Shown here: positions 17,098 to 27,429 of the stretch, in pieces
How positions within the stretch are numbered: the stretch's first letter is position 1
Layout: each line of letters opens with the position of its first letter
Origin: Spartobacteria bacterium
GTDB lineage: Bacteria > Verrucomicrobiota > Verrucomicrobiia > Chthoniobacterales > UBA10450
Assembly: GCA_003167555.1 (NCBI GenBank)
Contig: PMSN01000014.1
Location: 124,001-188,000, forward strand
Direction: 5' to 3'
Length of the DNA stretch: 64,000 nucleotides
Notes under the pieces: generated by a model
What the model saw: only the letters and a program-made list of their open reading frames with translations
Databases searched by the model: none
Told to the model about the DNA's origin: nothing
Translations under genes and position numbers: made by a program

Positions 17098-17674
17098 CGT
17101 GGTCTCCGGCGAAAATTTCCCGGCGCAACCAGGCTTTGGCCATTCTCCATTCGCGTTTCACTGTGCGCGGAGAAACGTCGAGCACTTCGCCCACCTCATC
17201 GTTCGTCAGGCCGCCGAAGAAGCGAAGTTCCACGATCTGGCTTTGGCGGGGATCGAGCGCGAGCAGATCTTTCAGCGCATCGTCGAGCGCGACCAAATCG
17301 ACGCTGCGTTCCGCGGAAGGCGCCAACGCCTCATCGAAGGCAAGTTTATCCCAGCCGCCTCCCCGTTTTTCCGCGCGATGGCTGCGCGCGTAATCGACCA
17401 GAATCCGCCGCATGAGTTGCGCGGCCACGCCGAAGAAGTGGGCGCGGTTTTGCCAGGTGGTGGTGCTTTGGTCGACCAGCCGCAAATACGCCTCGTGCAC
17501 GAGGCCAGTCGCCTGCAACGTGTGATCGGGACGTTCGCGCTGCAGATATTGGCGCGCGAGCTGGCGCAATTCTTCGTAGACCAGCGGCATCAGCCTCGCA
17601 GGCGCTTCCCGATCACCCCCGCTCCAATCGATGAGCATTCGCGTGACCTCTTCCCTTGGCGCCAGCGAAATCAT
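17081..17674 (-). CDS. ECF-type RNA polymerase sigma factor, kinase-linked
   Basis: A 197-residue sigma factor. The sigma-2 region has ATGLVHEAYLRLVDQ and RAHFFGVAAQLMRRILVDYAR; the sigma-4 helix-turn-helix has QIVELRFFGGLTNDEVGEVLDVSPRTVKREWRMAKAWLRREI. This pattern belongs to the ECF subfamily abundant in Planctomycetes and Verrucomicrobia (the TIGR02999 type). There is no anti-sigma factor gene. Instead the next gene, overlapping by 17 bp, is a Ser/Thr kinase, so control by phosphorylation is likely. It is divergent from the 1992-residue secreted protein, a plausible target, with a 224-bp intergenic promoter region. Confidence 0.93.
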   Translation of the reverse strand: MISLAPREEVTRMLIDWSGGDREAPARLMPLVYEELRQLARQYLQRERPDHTLQATGLVHEAYLRLVDQSTTTWQNRAHFFGVAAQLMRRILVDYARSHRAEKRGGGWDKLAFDEALAPSAERSVDLVALDDALKDLLALDPRQSQIVELRFFGGLTNDEVGEVLDVSPRTVKREWRMAKAWLRREIFAGDHDAVRQ

Positions 17675-17898
17675 GGAGGGAAGCTTTCTGTGCTCATATC
17701 GTCGTCATCTGCTTTATCGGTGCAAAACGGAGAATACAGCAGGCTCCCCCGCCTGGGCAATTTCAAACGAAGCCTCGAAGGCGACTGAGCCGCGCTAGTG
17801 GAACCCTGCGCGGGGTGTGTCCGCAAATATTTTAAAAAAATCATGGCCCCCTTTCGCCCCGGTTCCCGCTTTGACTCAATGAAGGAGCCTGCATTACC

Positions 17899-20800
17899 AT
17901 GAAAAATCTTCTGAAATTTATCCTCCCGCTCATCCTCGCGACGCAGATGACGGCGCGCGCTGGGCGCATAGAGATCCAATCGACGGGGCAAGGAGCAGAT
18001 TGGGTTCATTTACGTAATGACGCGGTGATTCCCGCGAAGAGCGACCCTGCCGCAACCGGCCTGACGAGCCGCGCCCTTGCCTCAGCCGATTTCGACGAAG
18101 ATGGCGTGCCCGATCTGGTTACGGGTTATGGCAACTCTGCCACGGGCGGCACGTTTTCGATTCAGCGTGGCAACCTCGATGCGATTTATCCGAATAGTCC
18201 TGAGGCGCAGGCGCGGCGGGAACGCGGTGAGTTTACCACGGCCGCATTCTTGCCGGGGTCAAAGAGCTTCTCCGTGCCGGAAGCCGCAGACTTTATCGGC
18301 GCGGGTGACTTCGATGCGGACGGGCATTGGGACATCGTTACCGCACGAAGCGGTGGCGATAAGCTGTATTGGTTCCGAGGCGACGGACACGGTGGATTTG
18401 CTGAGCCAAAGATCATTTTTCTCCCGGGCGCTATTACGTGCCTGGTCACTGGCGAGATGAATCGCGCCGATGGATTGACGGATATCGCTGTCGGAATCGT
18501 GACGCAGGATGGCGCGCGAGTCCTGGTTTTTGAATCACCGGAAGGCGCGCTGCGCGGTGCACCGGAGACGTTTCCTTTGCCTGCGGCCGCGAGCGCTCTC
18601 GCGCTCGGACAACTGGATGACGACCGGACGCCTGACCTGGCCATCGCCTCAGGCAATGAAGTGATAATCGTCCACGGGCGAGATCGAAAGCTTTCGTTAG
18701 ACGCAGAACGCAGAGCAGACGTCAAACCGGCCGTGGTAAGCAGAACTGTGCTCGACTCGCCAGTGCTCTCAGTCGTCGTGGGCGATTTTGTCGGTGATTC
18801 TGGACAAGAGCTTGCGGCGCTGACCGCGGATGGCCGTGTGCGCGTCCTCGAACGCGATGGTCACGTGGCGATGACGCTAAGTGTCTCCACTGGCCTCGGT
18901 GACTCGGCTTCGCCAACGCGGCTACTCGCCGCGAAAGTGTCGGCATTGCCGAAGGATGACCTGTTGCTCTTCGGCCAAACGAAGACCGTTCAACTTATAA
19001 CTACGAGCACAGCCTCGCCATCCGCCCCGAAGAACCTACCGAGTGCAGGCGCCGCGAAAATGAGCGTGGCCGCTTCGCTCACCTCGGAGTCGGAAGTGAT
19101 GGCTGTTCTTCCCATGCGTCTCAATGCAGACGCGCTCCAGGACCTCGTCGTGGCGAACAAGGACGGCATCACCCCATCCATCGTCGTCACTCAGTCCGCC
19201 GCCACCTTCGTCGTGAACGTGACGGGAAATACGAATGACGTTAACCCGGGCGATGGCGAGTGCAAAGATGCGGACGGCAATTGTTCCTACGTCGCCGCGA
19301 TTCAGGAGGCGAATGCGCGTCCCGGCGGGGATACGATCAACTTCAATATCCCGGGCGGCGGCCCGCACGTGATCAATACCGCAGCCGTCTACCCCAACAA
19401 ACCCGTGACGATCGACGGCACCACGCAGCCGGGCAGCCGAGTGGAGCTAGTCGTGGGTGGCTTCAACTACCCAGTAATATTTTATGGCGGCAACAGCGTG
19501 CTGCGCGGCGTCGCAGCATATGCACAGGCTGGTGCGATCCGACTCTCCAGCGACGGCAATATCGTCGAGGGCAACTATCTCGGCTTCCGGGCGGACGGAA
19601 CGAAGCCGATCGACTACAGCTCCGGCGGCGGTGTCCAGATCAACCCCGGTAGCAACAACCTCATCGGCGGAACTGTCGCGCCGGCGCGCAACGTTATTTC
19701 AAACTGCGGCAGGCCGGTGGAAGTTGACGATACCAGTAGCGTCGGCAACATCATTCGAGGCAACTACATCGGCACGAACGTGGCCGGCACCGCCGCGCTG
19801 CCAAATAGCGATGCCTTTACTGGCTATGGAGACGTAATGATCGGCGGCACGACTGCCGGCGCGGGTAATCTGATCTCAGGGAACGGGAACAACAGCGCAC
19901 AGACTATTAATATTTACGGTGCGGCCCTTATTCAAGGCAACTTGATCGGCACCACAGCGGATGGAACACAGCCACTCGCCAATGGCGGAATCGGCATCTT
20001 TCTCGGTCAGGTTTCCAACAAACTAGTGACAATTGGCGGCACCACTCCCGCGGCGCGGAATGTCATCGCCGCCAATTCAGTCGGGATCGTTATAAGAGGT
20101 CCGGAAGAAGCCGGATCGAGCGAACTGATCCAGGGCAATTTCATCGGGACGAACGCGACTGGCACTGGCGCCTTGCCTAACCTCTCGCACGGTATCCAGC
20201 TGGGAATGGCGACCAATGTGACGATCGGGGGCACGGCCACTGGAGCCGGCAATCTCATTTCAGGCAATGGCGAGGATGGCATTAACGTCGGTGGCGCCTT
20301 TACCTTCGGACGCGCTATCATTCAGGGGAACCTGATCGGCACCGACGTAAACGGAGTGGTGGCGATTCCTAACAGCAACGGCATCCAGCTACCTAATTCG
20401 GATGGGACAATTATCGGCGGCACGAGTGTGCAAGCGCGCAACGTCATTTCCGGCAATCGCGAAAGTGGAATTCGCCTGAACTACGGCGTAAACGGCCGCA
20501 TTGAGGGTAACTACATTGGTCTTAACAAATTTGGGACTGGCGGTCTCGGAAACACCGGCAACGGCGTGCTCGTCGATATCATTTCCACGGGTAACACGGT
20601 CGGCGGGACGGCGAGTGGCTCAAGTAACACCATCGCCTTCAATGGGGGCGCGGGAGTGGCTTCCGGCCCCCGGAGTTATCTGGTCGCATCCGTCGTGGCC
20701 AACTCCATCCATGACAATGGCGGTCTCGGCATTGATATCAACGGCGACGGAGTCACAAAGAATACTCCGGGCTCAAACTCCAACTACCCCGTCATTACTT

Positions 20801-23800
20801 CAGTCCAAAGCAGCGACACCGGCACAACCATTCAAGGCACGCTCCAAAACGGCAATTACACGTCTGGCATTACCTACACGCTCCAGTTTTTTTCCAATAC
20901 CAAGGTCGACCCATCCGGCTACGGAGAAGGTGAGACCTATATCGGCCAGACTACCATCACCACGGATGGAACTACCGCGCCGCGTCCCTTTAGCCTGACG
21001 GTCACACCCGCCGTCCCACCGGGACGGTTCATCACAGCGGTGGCTTCCGGGAAAGACCAGTTTAACCAGGACGGCTATGAATACCTCTCGGAGTTCTCCT
21101 TCGCCGTGAAAGTTGCCGGCAATAGGACACCGCAGAATACGCCGCTACGCTTGAATGTTATCACTCCGATGGTGGGTGGTGACACGGGCAGCGGCACGGT
21201 TACGATTATCGGTGAGGGTATCAGTCAAAGTGCGACTGTCCGTCTCCGTCGCCTCGGGCAGAACGACATCGTGGGCGCAACCATTCTCGTTTCTACTGAT
21301 GGTTCCTCCCTAACCGCGCGCTTCAATCTTACTGGCCAAGCACAGGGAGCCTGGGACGTTGTGGTAACAAACGCAGACGGAACAACCACAACCCTTCCGG
21401 GCGCTTATACGATCGAAGCAGGCCGCGAAACGAAAATCTGGACGGATCTCCTGGGACGGACGAGGCTACTGAAAGGCCGGGCAGGTAGGTACGCAGTGGC
21501 TTGCGGCAACAGTGGAAACACGGATGCGTATGGCGTCCCTCTCTATGTTGCTGGCATCCCCAAAGGCGCCAAGGTCACGCTGGGATTCGACCTCATGCCG
21601 ATACCGCAGCCAGACCCGAATTTCGATCCTAGCCAGATACCTGCGGTTATTCAGACGCCATCGGATCAGATGATTCCGCTTATTATCCCCGTGATTCCGG
21701 TGGGCACGGTCAGGACCGTGTTCTTCACGATTGAACCGCCCGTGAACCCACCGAACTTCACCCTCAAGGTATTCGCAACGGAACCTCTGCTCCAGGTAGT
21801 CGATAGTCGAAGCGCACCACAGAATTCACTTCGACAGGCAATTGTAACCAACGCGCCAGGCGGGCCATCCTTTCAATTAGAACTTAGCCCAAATGAAGCA
21901 GCTTGTAGAACGTCATTTTTAACTAATACGGCTAGCTGTCTTGCAAACTTCCTTCCCGGAGGTAAATGTCTTAAGGCGGCTTACAATGTCGTTAGCCTGA
22001 GCGCTTCTCTTGGGTTGCTGCTCAATTCGGGGTCTGGTGCCACTGCTAGTCAAGCATTGATAAGTACTGCTCAGCTTACTTCTGGACTTTTTTCAACCGT
22101 CTTGCAGGGAGCCGAATGCTTTGGGGGCCTTACACCACCCGGACTTATTCTAAATGGTATTAGTTGTGGGTTCTCCCTTTTGGGCACGCTCGTTGACTGT
22201 GGATCGGACGTCTTTAGTCTCCCGGTTCTTCTCGTTAAGGCGATCGATCCGAACGACAAGGTGGGTGCGAATGGTTCGGGGAATGAACATTTCACGACGG
22301 GTGCGCTGCCACTTCGTTATATGGTATTCTTCGAGAACAAACCCGAAGCCACGGCGCCGGCCCATGAAGTCGTTATTACCGACCAACTCGATACTGCGAA
22401 GCTCGACTTGGCTACCTTTCAATTAGGCACGATTAGCTTCGGCAATAATACCGTCGTCACGCCGCCATCGGGTCTAAGTGAATGGACGACCGATGTTGAT
22501 TTGCGCCCGGCGAACAATCTCCTCGTCCGCGTTGTCGCCGCGCTCAACAAGACGACCGGCCTTGTCACCTGGCATTTCTTCTCGCTCGATCCCGTTACGC
22601 TGCAACCCACGGATGATCCTGCAGCCGGTTTCCTGCCGCCCAATGTGACAGCTCCGGAAGGCGACGGCGCAGTCGTTTATACCATCAACGCGAAACCGAA
22701 TCAGCCGACCGGCACGGAGGTTCGCAACCAGGCTCAGGTGATCTTCGATACGAATGCGCCCATCGACACCCCTATCTGGTTGAACACCATCGATAACTCG
22801 CCGCCATTCAGCCAAGTCCTTCCGTTGGCGGCCAATCAGGCCTCGACTCACTTCCAAGTGACGTGGTCGGGGAATGACGCGGGCGCCGGCATTACCAGCT
22901 ATACCATCTACGTTTCGGAAAACGGGGGTCCCTTTAGGGTCTGGCTGGAGAATACGACGCTCACCTCCGCCTTCTACGATGCAACGCCGAATGCCAGTGT
23001 GGCCTTCTATAGCGTTGCTCGCGACGGCGCCGGCAACGTCGAAGCCGCACCTGCTTCGCCCGAGGCGACGGTAGTTTCAACGCCTTCCGGGCAATTATTG
23101 AACATAGCTACCCGTCTGCGCGTGCAGACCGGCGACAACGTTCTCATCGGCGGCTTTATTATCACCGGGACCGATGCAAAGAAGGTCCTCATTCGCGGGA
23201 TCGGCCCATCGCTGGCTAACGCTGGAATCACCAACGCCCTGGGGGACACAACTCTGGAACTTTATCAAGGCACCACGCTGCTCGCGAGTAACGACAATTG
23301 GAAAGTCAGGAGTGACGGCAGCAGCCAGCAAGCCGAGATTGAAGCGACCACCATTCCGCCTACCAACGATCTCGAATCGGCGATCCTCGGTTCGCTCCCC
23401 CCTGGCTCGTACACGGCGGTTCTGCGCGGGAAGAATAATCTGACGGGGATCGGCGTCGTCGAGAGCTATGACCTCGATCAGGCAGCCAACTCCAAACTCG
23501 CGAACATCGCTACCCGCGGCTTTGTAGATACTGACGACAATGTCATGATCGGCGGTCTGATTGTCGGTGGCCACAACGGCTCGGGCGCACGCGTGCTCGT
23601 GCGCGCGATTGGCCCATCTCTCACTGCTTTCGGAGTGCCCGGTGCGCTCTCCGATCCAACAGTCGAGCTGCGTGATGGAAATGGCTCGAAAGTGGCCGAG
23701 AACGACGACTGGAAGAATACACAGCAGACGGAGATCCAGGCGACAACTCTTGCTCCGACGAATGACCTGGAGTCGGCGGTCCTAACCACGCTTCCCGCCG

Positions 23801-23877
23801 GGAACTACACCGCCATCGTGCGAGGATTCAATAACACGACCGGCATCGGATTGGTCGAGGTCTACAACGTGCAGTGA
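17899..23877 (+). CDS. Giant secreted beta-protein: FG-GAP, beta-helix, TIG, tandem C-terminal module
   Basis: A 1992-residue exported protein. A signal peptide (MKNLLKFILPLILATQMTARA) is followed by FG-GAP/VCBS-like repeats (DFDEDGVPDLVTGYG, DFDADGHWDIVTAR) to about residue 420. A CSLREA-like entry (DGNCSYVAAIQEANARPGGDT) opens a parallel beta-helix with recurring GNYIGTN and GGT...ARNVISGN units to about 980. Then come a TIG/IPT-like fold near 1085-1175, a conserved-repeat (DUF11-like) section with ITDQLDTAKLDL, and an Ig-like section. Two tandem modules from about 1733 carry [10 protein letters not shown]...GIGPSL and GDDNVMIGGLI...AIGPSL, also seen in the genes at 51-62 kb. AAGGAG (17882-17887) precedes the ATG. 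The segment around 21850-22230 is AT-richer by eye. Cell-surface or extracellular location is expected; function unknown. Confidence 0.88.
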   Translation: MKNLLKFILPLILATQMTARAGRIEIQSTGQGADWVHLRNDAVIPAKSDPAATGLTSRALASADFDEDGVPDLVTGYGNSATGGTFSIQRGNLDAIYPNSPEAQARRERGEFTTAAFLPGSKSFSVPEAADFIGAGDFDADGHWDIVTARSGGDKLYWFRGDGHGGFAEPKIIFLPGAITCLVTGEMNRADGLTDIAVGIVTQDGARVLVFESPEGALRGAPETFPLPAAASALALGQLDDDRTPDLAIASGNEVIIVHGRDRKLSLDAERRADVKPAVVSRTVLDSPVLSVVVGDFVGDSGQELAALTADGRVRVLERDGHVAMTLSVSTGLGDSASPTRLLAAKVSALPKDDLLLFGQTKTVQLITTSTASPSAPKNLPSAGAAKMSVAASLTSESEVMAVLPMRLNADALQDLVVANKDGITPSIVVTQSAATFVVNVTGNTNDVNPGDGECKDADGNCSYVAAIQEANARPGGDTINFNIPGGGPHVINTAAVYPNKPVTIDGTTQPGSRVELVVGGFNYPVIFYGGNSVLRGVAAYAQAGAIRLSSDGNIVEGNYLGFRADGTKPIDYSSGGGVQINPGSNNLIGGTVAPARNVISNCGRPVEVDDTSSVGNIIRGNYIGTNVAGTAALPNSDAFTGYGDVMIGGTTAGAGNLISGNGNNSAQTINIYGAALIQGNLIGTTADGTQPLANGGIGIFLGQVSNKLVTIGGTTPAARNVIAANSVGIVIRGPEEAGSSELIQGNFIGTNATGTGALPNLSHGIQLGMATNVTIGGTATGAGNLISGNGEDGINVGGAFTFGRAIIQGNLIGTDVNGVVAIPNSNGIQLPNSDGTIIGGTSVQARNVISGNRESGIRLNYGVNGRIEGNYIGLNKFGTGGLGNTGNGVLVDIISTGNTVGGTASGSSNTIAFNGGAGVASGPRSYLVASVVANSIHDNGGLGIDINGDGVTKNTPGSNSNYPVITSVQSSDTGTTIQGTLQNGNYTSGITYTLQFFSNTKVDPSGYGEGETYIGQTTITTDGTTAPRPFSLTVTPAVPPGRFITAVASGKDQFNQDGYEYLSEFSFAVKVAGNRTPQNTPLRLNVITPMVGGDTGSGTVTIIGEGISQSATVRLRRLGQNDIVGATILVSTDGSSLTARFNLTGQAQGAWDVVVTNADGTTTTLPGAYTIEAGRETKIWTDLLGRTRLLKGRAGRYAVACGNSGNTDAYGVPLYVAGIPKGAKVTLGFDLMPIPQPDPNFDPSQIPAVIQTPSDQMIPLIIPVIPVGTVRTVFFTIEPPVNPPNFTLKVFATEPLLQVVDSRSAPQNSLRQAIVTNAPGGPSFQLELSPNEAACRTSFLTNTASCLANFLPGGKCLKAAYNVVSLSASLGLLLNSGSGATASQALISTAQLTSGLFSTVLQGAECFGGLTPPGLILNGISCGFSLLGTLVDCGSDVFSLPVLLVKAIDPNDKVGANGSGNEHFTTGALPLRYMVFFENKPEATAPAHEVVITDQLDTAKLDLATFQLGTISFGNNTVVTPPSGLSEWTTDVDLRPANNLLVRVVAALNKTTGLVTWHFFSLDPVTLQPTDDPAAGFLPPNVTAPEGDGAVVYTINAKPNQPTGTEVRNQAQVIFDTNAPIDTPIWLNTIDNSPPFSQVLPLAANQASTHFQVTWSGNDAGAGITSYTIYVSENGGPFRVWLENTTLTSAFYDATPNASVAFYSVARDGAGNVEAAPASPEATVVSTPSGQLLNIATRLRVQTGDNVLIGGFIITGTDAKKVLIRGIGPSLANAGITNALGDTTLELYQGTTLLASNDNWKVRSDGSSQQAEIEATTIPPTNDLESAILGSLPPGSYTAVLRGKNNLTGIGVVESYDLDQAANSKLANIATRGFVDTDDNVMIGGLIVGGHNGSGARVLVRAIGPSLTAFGVPGALSDPTVELRDGNGSKVAENDDWKNTQQTEIQATTLAPTNDLESAVLTTLPAGNYTAIVRGFNNTTGIGLVEVYNVQ

Positions 23878-23892
23878 GAAGTATCCCTACGT

Positions 23893-23987
23893 GGCTTGAA
23901 TTGACCGCTGCCTTCTGTTAGTCGCAGTGGGTGAACCCGCTGCTTGACGCGCTTGTTGGATTGATTCGGCGGTCTAATTGTAGGTGA
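23893..23987 (+). pseudogene. Duplicated, decayed 5' end of rmuC
   Basis: This segment matches the DNA around the real rmuC start (27392-27490). Both read GGCTTGAATTGA, then CTTCTG, then an identical 27-nt stretch through the GTG start into AACCCGCTGCTT. Here the reading frame from GTG 23931 gives (M)NPLLDALVGLIRR and stops at 23987, whereas the real gene reads NPLLYGLIGLVAG and continues. I read it as a truncated copy left by duplication or by insertion of the intervening 3.5 kb. Confidence 0.75.
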
Positions 23988-24021
23988 CCACAAGGCTGGT
24001 CTTGCTCCCACCGACCCACGC

Positions 24022-24048
24022 GAGTCGAGGTGTATAACATCAAGTAAT
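24022..24048 (+). pseudogene. Possible stranded C-terminus of a tandem-module protein
   Basis: The frame reads RVEVYNIK-stop, close to the LVEVYNVQ-stop of the giant protein that ends at 23877 and to VVEVYALN of the kelch proteins. Only about 9 codons match, so this could be chance. If real, it is the 3' scar of a lost paralogue. The rest of 23878-24151 holds no gene. Confidence 0.4.
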
Positions 24049-24151
24049 TTCGGAGGGAAGCATGTCGCTCCGAGATGGAGAGGCGCACCGCCACCGCCGC
24101 ACTTTACCGCGATCAGCTTGCGGGTTATCGCCGAAGCGAAGGGATCTGTAG

Positions 24152-26296
24152 CTATCGTCGCACGGCCACAGGCGCATCCGCATCGAGAATTTCCCGCACT
24201 TTTCTGGCGAGACCCTCCTGCGTGAACGGTTTCTGCAGCACCACCAGACCAGGCACGAGCACGCCTTGATCGCTGATGTCGCTGCCGGAATAACCGGAAA
24301 CGAAGAGCACCTTCATCTCGGGCTGCAGTGGGGCTAGCGCGCGCGCGAGCTCAGGGCCGTGCATGTCCGGCATCACGATGTCGGTCACGAGAAGATTAAT
24401 CGGCTTCTTCTGTTCACGCGTGAGGCGAAGACCTTCCGCCGCCGACTCGGCTTCAAGGATCGTGTAGCCCAAATCACCGAGAACGGTGCAGATTAATTGG
24501 CGCACAACCTCTTCATCTTCCACCACGAGGATCGTTTCGGAACCACCGCTCACCCCGGCGACCGGCGTTGCTTCCGGAGCGTCCAACGCGTCGGCGCTCG
24601 CCGGCAGAAAGATGGAGAAGGTGCAACCCCGCCCCACGCCGGATTCCACGGTGATGCCCCCGCCGCTTTGTTTCACGATGCCGTAAACGGTGGCGAGACC
24701 GAGGCCCGTTCCTTTGCCGGGACCTTTCGTCGTGAAAAACGGTTCGAAAATGCGCGCCCGCGTTTCCTCGTCCATTCCGGAACCGGTGTCGGAAACGACG
24801 AGGGCCACATATGTGCCTGGCGCGACTTCGATGCCGCGCGCCGCGATCTCTTTCTCCGGGAGCGCCACGTCCTCCGTCGCTATCCGCAGCGTGCCACCGC
24901 GCGGCATCGCGTCGCGAGCGTTCACGCCCAGGTTCAGCAGCACCTGCTCGAGTTGATTGGGATCGGCACGGACGCGCGCTCTTTGCGCGGTTGTCTCGAT
25001 CACGATGTGAATTCCTTCACCGATTACGCGCTGAAGCAGTTTCTCCATGTCGCGGACGAGTGTGTTCAAATCGAGCACGCGCGGAGCGAGGAGTTGTTTG
25101 CGGCTGAAGGCGAGCAGTTGGCGGGTTAAAGCTGCTGCTTGTTCACCCGCTTTGCGGATCAGTTGCGCGTGTTCCTGCGTGGCGCCGGCGTTGCGTTTTT
25201 CGATCAGCTGGGAATAGCCGATGATGGCGGTGAGCAGGTTGTTGAAGTCGTGCGCGATTCCCCCTGCGAGCCGTCCCACTGCTTCGAGTTTTTGCGAGTG
25301 CCGGAGCTGTTCTTCCGCTTGGTGGAGCGTCTGCTCGGTTGCGCGGAATTTGAGGATCAGGTCCGCGAGCCGGCCGAATTCGTGACGTTCCTTCGCCAAG
25401 GGTACGAGCCCCTCCGGATTTTCGTTCTCGAGGTTGCCCGAGATCAAATGCAACGGCCGCCGCACCCACCGGATCAAGGAGACGGCGAGCAGCAAAAACA
25501 GCGCGGCCGCGGAAATAATAAGCCCGATGAACAGGTTTCGCTCCGCGCGATTGAACTCGCGGATGAGCGGCGAATCGTACTCCACCTGGATCTGTGCCAC
25601 CGGCTGCCCGTCCCATCCGAAAAGCGTGCGAGTGAATGTGATCAAACCTTGCTCTTCCGCGCTCTTCCGCTCAGCCATGGCCTGCGCGTTGGGCACAATC
25701 CGGATCGAGTAGCCGGTGAAGAGCGACATCTGACGGATGTTCTCGTCGATCCAGAAACGGCCCGCGAGGAAGTAGCCTTGTGGCGAAGTCTCGCGAAACC
25801 GGTCGTGCGACGGGTGAATTGTGGCGCCGCGCAGTTCCATCCAACCTTCCGCGGTGTTCACGAAAAAGTGCGACACGTCGCGCGTGGCGAGTAAACGCTG
25901 CAGGGCTTCACGGGGCAGTGGGGCCTCGCGCAACGCGTCGGCGTAACGGTTGTTTTTCGAATGGAAAAGCGTCAGGTCCGGCTTGTAAATCCAGAGAGCG
26001 TTGACGTTTTTCGCCATCAGCGTCTCCAGCGGAATATTCGCCTCGGCCCAAGCGTGGTCGTTCGACTTGATCGCGCGGACGAGATCGTCCCAGTCCGTGA
26101 AATCATCCACGATCGCTCTCAACGGATCACCGCGTACCGCGAGGAACACGTCGAAGATGCGGTTCCGCTCCACGGCCCGCTGATCGGCGATCACCTTGAA
26201 TCTGCGCTCGGCTTGATACCGGACGACGCTGAGGCCTCCGACAAAGATCAACACGACCAGGACAAGAAGGAGCAGGATTTTTGTCTGAACCTTCAT
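24152..26296 (-). CDS. Hybrid sensor histidine kinase with CHASE4-like sensor and receiver
   Basis: A 714-residue membrane kinase. TM1 ([19 protein letters not shown]) is followed by a periplasmic CHASE4-like domain ([40 protein letters not shown]), TM2 ([21 protein letters not shown]) and a HAMP-like linker. The dimerisation H-box is [18 protein letters not shown] with the phospho-accepting His. The ATPase has [28 protein letters not shown] and [11 protein letters not shown]. The C-terminal receiver domain shows ILVVEDEE and the phospho-Asp in [13 protein letters not shown]. No separate output regulator is adjacent. The ATG at 26296 directly precedes TM1; a longer frame upstream adds a polar Arg-rich leader and was rejected. 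The gene follows the peptidoglycan-binding protein gene on the same strand, 49 nt apart. Confidence 0.92.
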   Translation of the reverse strand: MKVQTKILLLLVLVVLIFVGGLSVVRYQAERRFKVIADQRAVERNRIFDVFLAVRGDPLRAIVDDFTDWDDLVRAIKSNDHAWAEANIPLETLMAKNVNALWIYKPDLTLFHSKNNRYADALREAPLPREALQRLLATRDVSHFFVNTAEGWMELRGATIHPSHDRFRETSPQGYFLAGRFWIDENIRQMSLFTGYSIRIVPNAQAMAERKSAEEQGLITFTRTLFGWDGQPVAQIQVEYDSPLIREFNRAERNLFIGLIISAAALFLLLAVSLIRWVRRPLHLISGNLENENPEGLVPLAKERHEFGRLADLILKFRATEQTLHQAEEQLRHSQKLEAVGRLAGGIAHDFNNLLTAIIGYSQLIEKRNAGATQEHAQLIRKAGEQAAALTRQLLAFSRKQLLAPRVLDLNTLVRDMEKLLQRVIGEGIHIVIETTAQRARVRADPNQLEQVLLNLGVNARDAMPRGGTLRIATEDVALPEKEIAARGIEVAPGTYVALVVSDTGSGMDEETRARIFEPFFTTKGPGKGTGLGLATVYGIVKQSGGGITVESGVGRGCTFSIFLPASADALDAPEATPVAGVSGGSETILVVEDEEVVRQLICTVLGDLGYTILEAESAAEGLRLTREQKKPINLLVTDIVMPDMHGPELARALAPLQPEMKVLFVSGYSGSDISDQGVLVPGLVVLQKPFTQEGLARKVREILDADAPVAVRR

Positions 26297-26345
26297 GCAA
26301 TCGGATTTTGAACGATGACCCCTGCGACGGATCGCAGCGTGGCCG

Positions 26346-27224
26346 TTAGCGGCGAACGCGCTGCTCGGAGATGGAGGCAATGCGAGGATCGAGCGTCGCC
26401 GCGCTGATCGCCAAACGGTTATGTGTCTCCCCTTTCACTGTCCGGCGCCCGTCCTTCAGCGTGAAGGTAACCGGGAAGGTCAGCACGATTTCGCCACGCG
26501 AATTGATCGGGCTGTATTGAATCTGCTGGCCCATCGTGTAACGACGATTCGGCCAGCGTGCCTGATAGCGACGCAGCGTCTGCTCGATGATGCGGCGGTC
26601 AATCTTTCCGTTTTGGTAGTAGTCAACGTTATCGGCGTAGAACTTGAGCTGACGCTTGATGTCGTTCGAGGTCATGGCTGCGAAGTAATCGCTCGCGAAG
26701 CGGGAGAGTTCTGCCGGAGCGATATACGGACTGTTGGCAGGGCGCTTGTCAGCCGCCACCGCCGCTGATGCGAGAGGGTTGGATTCCGCCGCCGTCTTCC
26801 TGGCCGATGAGGAGCGCGGCGCCAACTCTTTGGGCACGACCGCGGCTGGGGCGATTCCCGTCTCCTCATGCAAGGACTTTGCGACGGCGAGCGAATCGAT
26901 CTTCTCATCGCTCGGCAGCACCGGTTCGGCTGGCCAGGCGAGTTCTTGCGGCGCTGGTTCATTCGGCGACCGCGGCACAAGTCCCAGCGACTTCAAAGTC
27001 TCGCGGTCCGGCCGGCCCGTCGCGGCGAATCCCTTTCGTTTTTGGTAACGTTTTGTCGCCTCCTGCAATTCGGCCGAATCCCGGCCATTCACATCGCCGA
27101 AGTAAAGGCTGCGCCGGCGCAGTTCCTCCTGCACCGACCGCAGGTCATCCTGCCCCCGCAGGACGCCGGTGGAGAGGACGAGAAAAACGAGAGGCAGCAC
27201 AAACGAAGGCGCAGACATTTTCAT
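26346..27224 (-). CDS. Exported peptidoglycan-binding protein with NTF2/SnoaL-like C-terminus
   Basis: A 292-residue protein. The signal peptide is MKMSAPSFVLPLVFLVLSTGVLRG. A peptidoglycan-binding-1 type helical repeat spans about residues 26-77 (LRSVQEELRRRSLYFGDVNGRDSAELQEATKRYQKRKGF...GRPDRETLKSLGL). A Pro/Ala/Ser linker leads to a C-terminal domain from about 170 (FASDYFAAMTSNDIKRQLKFYADNVDYYQNGKIDRR) that resembles the NTF2/SnoaL cone fold. Expected location: periplasm, attached to the cell wall. The domain pair occurs in verrucomicrobial proteins of unknown role. It precedes the sensor kinase gene and may feed it an envelope signal, which is only inference from the adjacency. Confidence 0.78.
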   Translation of the reverse strand: MKMSAPSFVLPLVFLVLSTGVLRGQDDLRSVQEELRRRSLYFGDVNGRDSAELQEATKRYQKRKGFAATGRPDRETLKSLGLVPRSPNEPAPQELAWPAEPVLPSDEKIDSLAVAKSLHEETGIAPAAVVPKELAPRSSSARKTAAESNPLASAAVAADKRPANSPYIAPAELSRFASDYFAAMTSNDIKRQLKFYADNVDYYQNGKIDRRIIEQTLRRYQARWPNRRYTMGQQIQYSPINSRGEIVLTFPVTFTLKDGRRTVKGETHNRLAISAATLDPRIASISEQRVRR

Positions 27225-27429
27225 TTTCGTAAATCGGGGGAATGAAGCATACCTCTTTCCCTCGCAGGGAGCACCAAATATTCTGCCCTGCGAAATCGTA
27301 TCGCCGCTGAACCGGTCATCCGGCCGCGAGGAAAAGAATCCAGGCGGCGTCAGAAAAAAAGGTCTTAGGCCGCGGCGCGGGGTCCCTCCCTGGCTTGAAT
27401 TGATCGCACGCTTCTGGTAGTCGCAGTGG

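Noticed and set aside
17671-18009. 112-codon minus-strand frame upstream of the sigma gene
   Set aside because: It overlaps the signal peptide of the giant protein and the divergent promoter region; no domain features.
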